DNA of 64,000 bases from Nesterenkonia halophila (lineage in GTDB: Bacteria > Actinomycetota > Actinomycetes > Actinomycetales > Micrococcaceae), in the NCBI RefSeq assembly GCF_009467795.1, contig NZ_WIAX01000001.1:1-64000 (forward strand), written 5' to 3'. Below the pieces are notes generated by a model, which searched no databases, was not told the origin of the DNA, and was given only the letters and a program-made list of their open reading frames with translations. Within the stretch, counting starts at the first letter, position 1. Every line of letters begins with the position of its first letter. The translations under genes were made by a program, and so were the position numbers. This document shows positions 7,299 through 15,723 of the stretch, piece after piece.

Positions 7299-8756
7299 AT
7301 GACACAGCCGAGCCCCGGACACTCCATCACGCTGCGGGTGTCCATACCCGCCGGACCGGCGTCGGCCACGGACCTGGTGGCGGCCGTCGCCGGCACCGGT
7401 GCGGCGCTGACCGCCTTCGACGTCGTCGAAGCCGCCCAGAACGAGCTGCTCGTCGACGTCACCTGCGACACCCTCGGCGCCGAGCACGCCGCCGAGGTCG
7501 CCTCCGCGCTCACCGCCCTGGAGGGGGTGACGGTGAAGAAGTCCTCGGACCGCACCTTCCTGGTCCACCTCGGCGGCAAGCTCGAGTCGACGCCGAAGGC
7601 GCCGATCCGCACCCGCGACGACCTCTCCCGCGCCTACACCCCCGGTGTCGCGCGCGTCTGCCGGGCGATCGCGGAGGACCCCGCCGACGCCCGCCGGCTG
7701 ACCATCAAGCGCAACACCGTCGCAGTGGTCACCGACGGCTCGGCGGTCCTCGGACTCGGCGACATCGGCCCCGAGGCGTCCATGCCCGTCATGGAGGGCA
7801 AAGCGGTGCTCTTCAAGGAGTTCGCCGGCGTCGACGCCTGGCCGGTCGCCCTGGACGCCCGCGACACCGAGGAGATCATCTCCATCTGCAAGGCGCTGGC
7901 CCCGGCCTACGGCGGGATCAACCTCGAGGACATCTCCGCGCCGCGCTGCTTCGAGATCGAGGCCCGGCTGCGCGAGGAGCTCGACATCCCGGTCTTCCAC
8001 GACGACCAGCACGGCACGGCGATCGTCACGCTGGCCGCGCTGACCAACGCGCTGACCGTCGTGGCCAAGCAGATCCAGGACGTGCGCATCGTCGTCTCCG
8101 GCGCCGGCGCGGCCGGCCACGCGGTGGTGCAGCTGCTGCAGGCCGCCGGGGCGCGGCACATCGTCGTCTGCGGCCGCCACGGCGTGCTGGACCCGGAGGC
8201 CGACCACGCGGACCCGCACCGTGCCTGGCTGGCCACGCACACCAATCCCGACGGCGTCACGGGCACGCTGAAGGAGGCCGTCGTCGGCGCCGACGTGTTC
8301 ATCGGCGTCTCCGCGCCGAACCTGCTCGACGGCGACGACGTCGCCGGCATGGCCGACGACGCGGTGGTCTTCGCGATGTCCAATCCGGACCCCGAGGTCG
8401 ACCCGGGCGTGGCCGGACGCACCGCCGCGGTCGTGGCCACCGGTCGCAGCGACTTCCCGAACCAGATCAACAACGTGCTCGCCTTCCCCGGCTTCTTCCG
8501 CGGCCTGCTCGACGCGGAGGCCTGCGACATCACCGACGACATGCTCGTCGCCGCCGCGGAGGCCATCGCCGGGTGCATCTCCGCCGAGGCGCTGAACCCG
8601 CATCACATCATCCCCTCGGTCTTCGAGCAGGGCGTCTCCGAGCACGTCGCCGCCGCCGTGGCGGAGGCCGCTCGCGGCGACGCCGTCCATCGCCGGGGCG
8701 CCGCGGCGGAGGCCGCCGACCCTGTCCCCGCCCTCGCCGAGGGAGTGATCGCATGA
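7299..8756 (+). CDS. Malic enzyme with N-terminal ACT-like domain
   Basis: Oxidatively decarboxylates malate to pyruvate, most likely NAD-dependent. 485 residues. Residues about 8-85 look like an ACT-type regulatory domain. The malic domain has YTPGVARVC (catalytic Tyr), [15 protein letters not shown], the metal/substrate region FHDDQHGTA, the Rossmann loop SGAGAAG, and MSNPDPE. It is preceded by operator pair D and overlaps the next gene by ATGA. With malate synthase from the same regulon it forms a route glyoxylate + acetyl-CoA to malate to pyruvate, so it most likely serves ureide growth here. GGAAGG at 7285 supports the ATG. Confidence 0.92.
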   Translation: MTQPSPGHSITLRVSIPAGPASATDLVAAVAGTGAALTAFDVVEAAQNELLVDVTCDTLGAEHAAEVASALTALEGVTVKKSSDRTFLVHLGGKLESTPKAPIRTRDDLSRAYTPGVARVCRAIAEDPADARRLTIKRNTVAVVTDGSAVLGLGDIGPEASMPVMEGKAVLFKEFAGVDAWPVALDARDTEEIISICKALAPAYGGINLEDISAPRCFEIEARLREELDIPVFHDDQHGTAIVTLAALTNALTVVAKQIQDVRIVVSGAGAAGHAVVQLLQAAGARHIVVCGRHGVLDPEADHADPHRAWLATHTNPDGVTGTLKEAVVGADVFIGVSAPNLLDGDDVAGMADDAVVFAMSNPDPEVDPGVAGRTAAVVATGRSDFPNQINNVLAFPGFFRGLLDAEACDITDDMLVAAAEAIAGCISAEALNPHHIIPSVFEQGVSEHVAAAVAEAARGDAVHRRGAAAEAADPVPALAEGVIA

Positions 8757-10111
8757 GCGCCGGCAGCCCCCGACGGGTGCTCGGGGAGGACCTCCTCGGG
8801 CGCCTCGACACCGAGCTGGCGGCGGTCGACGCCGAGCTGGCCGCCCAGCACGATGGCGTCGCCGCGCCGCAGCCGGTGCACACTGTCTATGTCCCCGCCG
8901 ACGCCTGGCACCCCGGACTCGCCGCCGAATGGGGCGAGCGCGCGCTGGCCGCCGTCGAGCGGCACGGCGGGATGCAGGCGCTGGCCGAACGCGTGCTCCG
9001 CGCCGCCGCGCAGGAGCCCGGAGCGGTGCGAGGAGTTCCGACGCCGCCGGCCGGCGAGGCCGCCCACGAGCAGGAGGCCGCCGGACTGGCCGACGCCGTG
9101 GTCGCCAAACTGCGCACTGAGCCGATCGAGGACCTCCGATTGGACTTCGAGGACGGCTTCGGCGAGCGGAGCGACGAGGAGGAGGACCACTGGGCCGCCG
9201 AGACCGGCCGCCAGGTGGGCCGGGCGCTGCTCGGCGATTCGGCCCCGCGCCGGATCGGCCTGCGGATGAAGTGCCTCGAGGTGCCGGTGAGGCGTCGCGC
9301 GCTGCGGACCCTGGACCTCTTCGTCGGCCATGTCCTCGAGACTGCGGCGGCCTGGCCGCGCGGTCTGGTCATCACCCTGCCCAAGGTCAGCACCGTAGAG
9401 CAGGTCTCCGCGATGGTGGAGGTCTGCCGCACGCTGGAGCAGGCCCACGGACTCGGCGACGGAGTGATCGGCTTCGAAGTGCAGGTCGAGACGCCGCGGC
9501 TGATCCTCGGCCCGACCGGCGAGGTCACCCTGGCTCCGGCGGTGCGCGCCGGAGAGGGGCGGATCACCGGACTGCACTACGGCACCTTCGACTACAGCGC
9601 GGCGCTGGGCGTCCCGGCCGAGCAGCAGGCGCCGGACCACCCAGTGGCCGACGTCGCCAAGCACCACATGCTGCTGGCCGCCGCCGGGACCGGCGTGGAG
9701 ATCTCCGACGGCGCGACGAACGTGCTGCCCGTCGGCGACGACGCCGCAGTGCAGGCCGCCTGGGATCTGCATGCCGGGCTGGTGCGACGTCAGCTGCAGC
9801 ACGGCATCCGGCAGGGTTGGGACATGCACCCCCATCACCTGCCCACTCGGCACCTGGCCACGTTCCACTTCTTCCGCCGCGGCTTCGGCCCGGCGGCCGC
9901 CCGGCTGCGCGCCTATGTGCGCCGGGAGCACGGCGCGGTGCTCGACGAGCCGGCGACGGCGAAGGCGCTCGCCGACCACATCCGCCGCGGGCTGGACTGC
10001 GGGGCGCTGGCCCTCGACGACCTCGAGCGCAGCGTCGGCGTCGACGTCGACGAGCTGGAGCGCCTCGTGCGCACCGGGCGGACGAGCCCGCACGCGGCGA
10101 CGCCGGTGTGA
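8753..10111 (+). CDS. DUF6986 / HpcH-HpaI aldolase-citrate lyase-like protein
   Basis: 452 residues with a CitE/HpcH-type TIM-barrel pattern: LDFEDGFGE (acidic metal ligands), VITLPKV, QVETPRLIL and HYGTFDYSAALG. The ATG overlaps the malic enzyme stop (ATGA), so the two are co-translated, and the ureidoglycine aminohydrolase gene follows. Enzymes of this fold make or break bonds to glyoxylate or pyruvate (malyl-CoA lyase, malate synthase). In this operon it may act on ureidoglycolate, malate or another glyoxylate adduct. The family has no firm function that I know of, so the reaction is a guess. The protein is longer than typical CitE because of an extended N-terminus (about 120 residues). 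Confidence 0.8.
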   Translation: MSAGSPRRVLGEDLLGRLDTELAAVDAELAAQHDGVAAPQPVHTVYVPADAWHPGLAAEWGERALAAVERHGGMQALAERVLRAAAQEPGAVRGVPTPPAGEAAHEQEAAGLADAVVAKLRTEPIEDLRLDFEDGFGERSDEEEDHWAAETGRQVGRALLGDSAPRRIGLRMKCLEVPVRRRALRTLDLFVGHVLETAAAWPRGLVITLPKVSTVEQVSAMVEVCRTLEQAHGLGDGVIGFEVQVETPRLILGPTGEVTLAPAVRAGEGRITGLHYGTFDYSAALGVPAEQQAPDHPVADVAKHHMLLAAAGTGVEISDGATNVLPVGDDAAVQAAWDLHAGLVRRQLQHGIRQGWDMHPHHLPTRHLATFHFFRRGFGPAAARLRAYVRREHGAVLDEPATAKALADHIRRGLDCGALALDDLERSVGVDVDELERLVRTGRTSPHAATPV

Positions 10112-10183
10112 GCTCCCCGCCGAGTCCGCCCCGTCACCCGCCGAGCCCTGAACTGCACCTCACCGGAGGAAGGAAGTCCCCTC

Positions 10184-11035
10184 GTGGCAGACCACCGAGA
10201 CGACCCCGAGGCGGCGACGGCCGCCGCGACCGGCTACTACGCCCCGCACGGCGGCCACCCGCCGCAGACCGACCTGCTCACCGATCGCGCCCGGGTCACC
10301 GAGGCCTACACGGTGATCCCGCGCGGAGTGCTCCGCGACATCGTGACCACAGTGCTGCCCGAATGGCGGGAGACCCGCGCCTGGGTGCTCCATCGGCCGG
10401 TGGCCGGAGGCGCGGTGACGTTCTCGCAGACGATCCTCGAGATCGCGCCCGGGGGCGGATCCGACGCGCCGGAGCCGCAGTCGGAGGTCGAGGGCATGCT
10501 CTTCGTCATGGAGGGGGAGCTGACGCTGACCCTCGACGGCGAGGAGCATCAGCTCGGCCCCGGCGGCTACGCCTTCGTGCCGCCGGCGGCGGCCTGGCGT
10601 CTGCAGGCGACCGGCGCGCAGCCGGCGCGGCTGCACTGGCTGCGCAAGCGGCACCAGCCGCTGGCCGACCGCCGGCCGCGCGCCGTCGTCGGCCACGAGC
10701 AGGACGTCGAGCCGAGTCCGATGCCGGGCACGGAGGGCCGCTGGCGCACCACGCGGCTGCTGGATCCCGCGGACCTGGCCTATGACATGCACGTCAACAT
10801 CGTCACCTTCGAACCGGGGGCGACGATCCCCTTCGCCGAGACCCATGAGATGGAGCACGGCCTCTACGTGCTGCAGGGCAAGGCCGTCTACCGGCTCAAC
10901 GAGGACTGGGTGGAGGTCCAGGAGGGCGACTACCTCTCGCTGCGGGCGTTCTGCCCGCAGGCCTGCTACGCCGGCGGGCCGGGTCCCTTCCGCTATCTGC
11001 TCTACAAGGACGTCAACCGCCAGGTGGTGCTCTGA
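10184..11035 (+). CDS. allE: (S)-ureidoglycine aminohydrolase (bicupin)
   Basis: Releases ammonia from S-ureidoglycine to give S-ureidoglycolate. 283 residues, two cupin domains. The second cupin carries the manganese ligands in FAETHEMEHGLYVLQG (Glu, His, His) and a Gln in CPQACYAGG. GTG start with GGAGGAAGGA before it. Third gene of the operon with malic enzyme and DUF6986. Its substrate is made by allantoate amidohydrolase, which is not in the window. Actinobacterial databases often call such proteins bifunctional allantoicase/ureidoglycine aminohydrolase, but I see only the bicupin. Its 3' end overlaps the converging DoxX-like gene by 34 bp. Confidence 0.92.
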   Translation: MADHRDDPEAATAAATGYYAPHGGHPPQTDLLTDRARVTEAYTVIPRGVLRDIVTTVLPEWRETRAWVLHRPVAGGAVTFSQTILEIAPGGGSDAPEPQSEVEGMLFVMEGELTLTLDGEEHQLGPGGYAFVPPAAAWRLQATGAQPARLHWLRKRHQPLADRRPRAVVGHEQDVEPSPMPGTEGRWRTTRLLDPADLAYDMHVNIVTFEPGATIPFAETHEMEHGLYVLQGKAVYRLNEDWVEVQEGDYLSLRAFCPQACYAGGPGPFRYLLYKDVNRQVVL

Positions 11036-11493
11036 GGCGCGCCCTGCCGTCGTCCTGCGGCAATCGCCGGCCGAGATGAGGTCCGGGTCGCCACGATCGG
11101 AGGCCCGGGCCTCGTCGCGTGTCCGGATGCGCTGGCGGAGTCCTCATCCACGAGGACCCACATGATCAGCGGAAATGGCAGCGGGAGCCGGGTCAGCGCG
11201 AGGGCGCGCCGGACGACCGCATGGTGGGCGTCGACGGCCATCTGCACGTTCGCCGGGAAGACGGCGACGAGGAGTGCAGCCGCGGCACGTTCCGCGAGGC
11301 GGCGCATCGCGGGGTTCAACATCCCGACCGCGCAGGCCAGCTCCGCGACCCCGGAGAGGTGCACCAGCGCTCGCCGGTGCGCGAGGCCGCGAGGGACGAT
11401 CGGCTCGACGATCTGCGGGCGCACGATGTGCAGCGTGCCGGAGAGGAGGAAGGCGGCCGCCACGGCTCGTCGTCCGCGTGAGAGGTGTGCCAT
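11002..11493 (-). CDS. DoxX-like small membrane protein
   Basis: 163 residues. About four hydrophobic helices lie in the first 115 residues (AVAAAFLLSGTLHIVRP, LVHLSGVAELACAVGML, AAALLVAVFPANVQMA, LPFPLIMWVLV), in the arrangement of small DoxX/DUF4267-like membrane proteins. The remaining 45 residues are low-complexity and antisense to the end of allE, so they may be unselected sequence gained by stop-codon loss. ATG with GGGAGA before it; a longer start at 11583 adds an unlikely Pro-rich stretch. Function unknown. It lies downstream of the permease on the same strand. Confidence 0.6.
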   Translation of the reverse strand: MAHLSRGRRAVAAAFLLSGTLHIVRPQIVEPIVPRGLAHRRALVHLSGVAELACAVGMLNPAMRRLAERAAAALLVAVFPANVQMAVDAHHAVVRRALALTRLPLPFPLIMWVLVDEDSASASGHATRPGPPIVATRTSSRPAIAAGRRQGAPQSTTWRLTSL

Positions 11494-11644
11494 GCCGCCG
11501 GTCTCCCAGAGCGCGGGCCCGCTCGGGCGTGGCCTCCGTCGGACGCTCCCGACGGGGGCGGAGGCCTCCTGAGGCGCCGGCATCGGGGAGGGCGGGAGAT
11601 CATCCGGCCCCCGACGTCGGACGGTGGTCCTGGGGCGGGGGCGA

Positions 11645-13333
11645 TCACCGTCGGCGGCGGAGACCTGCGACGTTCCCGCCCTCGGGCGCAGCGACGGTTT
11701 CGGGGCTCCCCGGCCGTTGCGGCGAGGCCGGGGTCTCCTGGTCCTGCTGATGCTGCTCGCCGTCGGCGAGCACCGTGGGGATCTGGCTGGTGTCGGTGAT
11801 CTCGCCGCACTCGATCTTCTCGCGGACCTCGTCGAGCTTGTCGTCGGGGATCAGCGGGATCTCCTCGCCGTCGCAGTCGACGAACCGTCCGTCGCGGAAC
11901 ACATCGCCCTCGCGCAGGTCCCGGAGATCGGTGGGCGAGAGCACGCGCACCGGCTTCGCGGCGAAGACCGAGGGGTCGCGGGAGTTCCCGGCGCTGAGCT
12001 CGTTGAACAGCAGGTTTAGCAGCACCGCCATGATCGCCGCCGAGGAGATCCCGGAGTGGAAGATGGTCTGGAACCAGGCGGGGAAGGCGTCGTAGAAGTC
12101 CTCCTTCACCACGGGGATCATCGCGAAGGCCAGCGAGGCGGAGACGATGATCAGGTTCATGTTCCCCTCGTAGGAGACGCTGCGCAGGTTGCGGATCCCG
12201 GAGCCGGTCACCGTGCCGAAGAGCACGATCCCGGCGCCGCCGAGCACCGGCATCGGGATCGCGGAGATCACCTGGCCCAGGATCGGCATCAGCCCCAGGG
12301 ACACCATGATGGCGCCGCTGCCGGCGACCACGAAGCGGGACTTCACCCCGGTCAGTGCGACCAGCCCGACGTTCTGGGCGAAGGCCGACTGGGTGAAGGA
12401 GCCGAACAGCGGGGCGGCGGCGGAGGAGAGCATGTCCGCCCGGAGTCCGTCGGCGATCCGCCGACGGTCTACCGGTGTGCCGATGATCTCGCCGACGGCG
12501 ATGATGTCCGCCGCGGTCTCGGTCTTGATCACCAGGATCACGATGGTCATCGAGACGATCGCGGCGACGTCGAAGGTCGGCACGCCGAAGGCCAGCACCT
12601 CCGGCATGGCGACGGGCGCGCCGCTGCCGATGTCGCCGAAGTCCGCCATCCCCAGCGCGGCTGCGACGGCCGTGCCTCCGATCAGGCCGAGCAGGATGGA
12701 CAGCCGGGACAGCGTGGCCGAGCCGACTTTGCTGAAGAGCAGGATGATCGCGAGCGTGCCGAAGGCCAGCGCGATGTTGGCCGGCGAGCCGTAGTCTCCG
12801 GCCTCGGCGTCGCCGCCCATGGCCCAGTCCGCCGCCACCGGCACCAGGGTCAGACCGATCGAGGTGATCACCACGCCGGTGACCACCGGCGGGAAGAAGC
12901 GGATGATCCGCGCGAAGAAGGGGGCCACCACGAAGCCGATGGCGCTGGCGGCGATGATCGAGCCGAACACCGTGGTCAGGTCGTTGCCGGGGCCGGCGAG
13001 GATCGCCAGCATCGTCGAGACCGCGGCGAAGGACACGCCCTGCACCAGCGGCAGCCGGGAGCCCAGGAAGGGCACGCCGATGCTCTGCAGCAGAGTGGCC
13101 AGGCCGCCGACGAACAGGCTGGCGGTGACCAGCAGTGCGGAACGTTCCGGGCTCAGTCCGGCGGCGCCGCCGATGATCAGCGGGACGGCGATCAGGCCGC
13201 CGTACATGGTCAGCACGTGCTGCAGGCCGAACGTCGCCAGGCGGCTCACCGGCAGCCATTCGTCCTCGGGGCGGTCCGAGGACCGGGGGATGGCCCGGCG
13301 TCCTCGGGCGGATCGGGGGGTCTTCTCACTCAT
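11645..13333 (-). CDS. NCS2 family nucleobase (urate/xanthine) permease
   Basis: 562-residue inner-membrane transporter of the xanthine/uracil/vitamin C permease family, with about 12-14 hydrophobic segments. Family motifs: FTQSAFAQNVGLVALTGVKS (the QNVGL block that contacts the purine) and PMPVLGGAGIVLFGTV. By motif and position it most likely imports urate or xanthine by proton symport for the uricase pathway. Operator pair E and a good promoter lie upstream. The last 110 or so residues form an unusual hydrophilic, acidic tail (GDVFRDGRFVDCDGEEIPL, then a Gln/Pro-rich end) that I do not know from other members. ATG with GGAAAGG before it. Confidence 0.9.
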   Translation of the reverse strand: MSEKTPRSARGRRAIPRSSDRPEDEWLPVSRLATFGLQHVLTMYGGLIAVPLIIGGAAGLSPERSALLVTASLFVGGLATLLQSIGVPFLGSRLPLVQGVSFAAVSTMLAILAGPGNDLTTVFGSIIAASAIGFVVAPFFARIIRFFPPVVTGVVITSIGLTLVPVAADWAMGGDAEAGDYGSPANIALAFGTLAIILLFSKVGSATLSRLSILLGLIGGTAVAAALGMADFGDIGSGAPVAMPEVLAFGVPTFDVAAIVSMTIVILVIKTETAADIIAVGEIIGTPVDRRRIADGLRADMLSSAAAPLFGSFTQSAFAQNVGLVALTGVKSRFVVAGSGAIMVSLGLMPILGQVISAIPMPVLGGAGIVLFGTVTGSGIRNLRSVSYEGNMNLIIVSASLAFAMIPVVKEDFYDAFPAWFQTIFHSGISSAAIMAVLLNLLFNELSAGNSRDPSVFAAKPVRVLSPTDLRDLREGDVFRDGRFVDCDGEEIPLIPDDKLDEVREKIECGEITDTSQIPTVLADGEQHQQDQETPASPQRPGSPETVAAPEGGNVAGLRRRR

Positions 13334-13476
13334 CGTCGAGCACCTTTCCGGGGTGTCTGCGGGGCGGGATCTCGCGTCGCGTCACCGGCCGGGGACGGTT
13401 CGGAGCGGGCGGCGGACTCGTCGTCGAGAGCGACGTCGTGGCGTGCGGGAGAGGTCTCCGCCGTCGAGACTGGAAA

Positions 13477-13544
13477 TTCCGCGATGCGATATTGAGGTTT
13501 CGTATAGTGACGAAGTGTATCCCAGGTCACATCCGGCGGGTCAA
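13477..13544 (-). promoter_or_regulatory. Promoter and paired operator E of the permease gene
   Basis: Minus strand: TTGACC (13544-13539), 17-bp spacer, GATACA (13521-13516; the overlapping TACACT also fits), then operator boxes TTTCGTATAGTGACG (13498-13512) and TTCCGCGATGCGATA (13477-13491), starts 21 bp apart. The permease leader is about 140 nt. Confidence 0.65.
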
Positions 13545-13578
13545 CAGGGCCGAGCGGCGCATGCGGCATCCGGGGTGG

Positions 13579-13645
13579 TTGACCTTGATCACGCCGCCCC
13601 GTAGCCTGTTCTCACGTTGCGGAGTTTAAGTTCCGCAAAGTGGAA
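13579..13645 (+). promoter_or_regulatory. Promoter and paired operator F of the glyoxylate carboligase operon
   Basis: TTGACC (13579-13584), 17 bp, TAGCCT (13602-13607). Boxes start 3 bp later at 13610 (weak: TCTCACGTTGCGGAG) and 13631 (TTCCGCAAAGTGGAA, 14/15), again 21 bp apart, so the first box covers the expected start site. Drives hyi and probably the genes to allB. Confidence 0.7.
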
Positions 13646-13671
13646 GTGTACGAATCGCCCCAGGAGGACTC

Positions 13672-14508
13672 ATGACGACGCGGATGGACTTCACCTCGCC
13701 CGACAGCTACCTCGTCAACTGCTCGACCCTGCTGACCGAGCACCCCGTCGTCGACCGGGCCGACGCCGCCGCCCGCGCGGGCTTCTCCCGCGTGGAGTTC
13801 TGGTGGCCCTTCGACGGCGAGCCCCGCCCGGCCGACGCCGACGTCGACGGCTTCATCGACTCGCTCGCGGCCGCCGGGGTCTCGCTGGAAGGGCTGAACT
13901 TCTGGGCCGGGGCCATGGCGCAGGGCGACCGCGGCATGGTCTCGGTCATCGGCCGCCGCAACGAGGTCGCCGACAACGCCGCGATCGTCGCCGAGATCGG
14001 CCGGCGCACTGGATGCACGGCCTTCAACGCGCTCTACGGCCTCCGGCAGGACGGCCAGGACCCGCAGGCCCAGGACGAGCTGGCCGTGGAGAACCTGGTC
14101 ACCGCCGCCGAGGCCGTCGCCCCCATCGGCGGCACTGTGCTCGTCGAGCCGGTCTCCGGCGCGGAGGACTACCCGCTGAAGACCGCCGCCGACGCGCTCG
14201 CCGTCGTCGAGAAGGTCCGCCGGGCCGGTGCGACCAACGTCGCGCTGCTGGCCGACTTCTTCCACATGGCGGTCAACGGCGACGACGTCGCCGCGGTCAT
14301 CGAGCAGCATGCCCAGGAGTTCGGCCACGTGCAGATTGCCGACGCCCCGGGCCGCGGCGCGCCGGGCACCGGCGAGCTGCCGCTGCAGGAATGGGTCGAG
14401 CTGGCCTATGCCCGCGGCTATGCCGGCCCGGTGGCCCTGGAGTACAAGCAGCAGCAGGAGACCGCCTTCGACTGGCTCCGCCAGCCGGCCGGCTCCCCGC
14501 AGGGCTGA
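13672..14508 (+). CDS. hyi: Hydroxypyruvate isomerase
   Basis: Interconverts hydroxypyruvate and tartronate semialdehyde, the product of glyoxylate carboligase. 278-residue TIM barrel of the AP-endonuclease-2/xylose-isomerase-like superfamily. Acidic metal ligands are plausible in RVEFWWPFDGE, VLVEPVSG, ADFFHMAVNGD and VALEYKQQQE. First gene of the hyi-garR-gcl-allB set, 27 bp after operator F, with AGGAGG before the ATG. The substrate is assigned from family plus gene order. Confidence 0.9.
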   Translation: MTTRMDFTSPDSYLVNCSTLLTEHPVVDRADAAARAGFSRVEFWWPFDGEPRPADADVDGFIDSLAAAGVSLEGLNFWAGAMAQGDRGMVSVIGRRNEVADNAAIVAEIGRRTGCTAFNALYGLRQDGQDPQAQDELAVENLVTAAEAVAPIGGTVLVEPVSGAEDYPLKTAADALAVVEKVRRAGATNVALLADFFHMAVNGDDVAAVIEQHAQEFGHVQIADAPGRGAPGTGELPLQEWVELAYARGYAGPVALEYKQQQETAFDWLRQPAGSPQG

Positions 14509-14629
14509 ACCCCGCCGACGGCGGCCGCCTCCCGCTCCCGCGCACCGCCTCCACGCGCTGCGCACCCCTGAACGCCCCGCCCGCCGCCGGCGACATCCGG
14601 CGCGGGACCCGTCGAGAGGACTCGAACTC

Positions 14630-15544
14630 ATGAGCAAGAACATCGCCGTCATCGGACTCGGCATCATGGGCCTGCCGATGGCCACCAACCTGGTCGGCGC
14701 CGGCTTCGCGGTCACCGGCTACAACCGCTCCCCGGAGAAGACCCGGGCCCTGGCCGAGGCCGGCGGCACCGCCGCGGACTCGATCGCCCAGGCCGTCGCC
14801 GGGGCCGACGTCATCATCACCATGGTCCCGGACTCCCCGGACGTGGAGGCCGTGCTCACCGGCGAGGACGGCATCCTCGCCCACGCCGAGGCCGGCGCGC
14901 ACTGGATCGACGCTTCGACCATCCGGCCCGACACCGCGATCGCCCTGGCCGCGCAGGCCCGCGAGGCCGGGCTCAAGCCGCTGGACGCCCCGGTCTCCGG
15001 TGGCGAGCAGGGCGCGATCGACGCTGCGCTGTCCATCATGGTCGGCGGCGAGCAGGCCGACGTCGACGCGGTGCAGGACGTCCTCGACGCGATCGGCAGG
15101 ACCATCGTGCGCGTGGGCCCCTCGGGCTCCGGCCAGACCGTCAAGGCCGCCAACCAGCTCATCGTCGCGGTGAACATCCAGGCGCTGGCCGAGGCGGTGG
15201 GCTTCCTCGAGGCCTACGGCGTGGACACCGACGCCGCCCTGCAGGTCCTCGGCGGCGGGCTGGCCGGCTCCAAGGTCCTCGACCAGAAGGGGCGGAAGAT
15301 GCTCGACCGCTCCTTCGACCCGGGCTTCCGCCTGCAGCTGCACCACAAGGACATGGGCATCGTCACCTCCGCGGCCCGCGAGGCCGGAGTCGCGACGCCG
15401 CTGGCCGCCTCGGTGGCCCAGCTGGTCGCGGCCACCGTGCAGCAGGGCAACGGGCACCTCGATCACTCGGGGCTGTTCACGCTCGTCGAGCAGCTCTCCG
15501 CCGTGCCCGCGGAGACCGCGGGGGACAGCGGGGCCGCGGCCTGA
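14630..15544 (+). CDS. garR: 2-hydroxy-3-oxopropionate (tartronate semialdehyde) reductase
   Basis: Reduces tartronate semialdehyde to D-glycerate with NAD(P)H. 304 residues. N-terminal Rossmann motif [17 protein letters not shown], substrate segment [11 protein letters not shown] near residue 122, and the catalytic-lysine motif [11 protein letters not shown] near 171, all typical of beta-hydroxyacid dehydrogenases. GAGAGGAC precedes the ATG. The 121-bp gap to hyi is G+C-rich and has no promoter that I can see. D-glycerate kinase is not in the window. Confidence 0.92.
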   Translation: MSKNIAVIGLGIMGLPMATNLVGAGFAVTGYNRSPEKTRALAEAGGTAADSIAQAVAGADVIITMVPDSPDVEAVLTGEDGILAHAEAGAHWIDASTIRPDTAIALAAQAREAGLKPLDAPVSGGEQGAIDAALSIMVGGEQADVDAVQDVLDAIGRTIVRVGPSGSGQTVKAANQLIVAVNIQALAEAVGFLEAYGVDTDAALQVLGGGLAGSKVLDQKGRKMLDRSFDPGFRLQLHHKDMGIVTSAAREAGVATPLAASVAQLVAATVQQGNGHLDHSGLFTLVEQLSAVPAETAGDSGAAA

Positions 15545-15723
15545 GCCGACGGCGGTTCCGGTCGCCCCGTCGGCGTCTCTGCGTCGGCGCCGGCGGGGGC
15601 CCGGCTCGCCGCTCGTCCACCATCCGGCGGAGCTCCCCGCGGCGTCGCAGCCGCGTTCCAGCCATGTCCGACTCACGTTCCACCCACGTCAGCACAGACG
15701 ACCCACACAGAAGGAGGCGCGCG

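Noticed and set aside
13330-13569. 79-codon minus-strand frame (starting MPHAPLGPVDPP) in the permease-hyi gap
   Set aside because: It runs across the promoter and both boxes of operator E and has no Shine-Dalgarno; its stop falls on the permease start.
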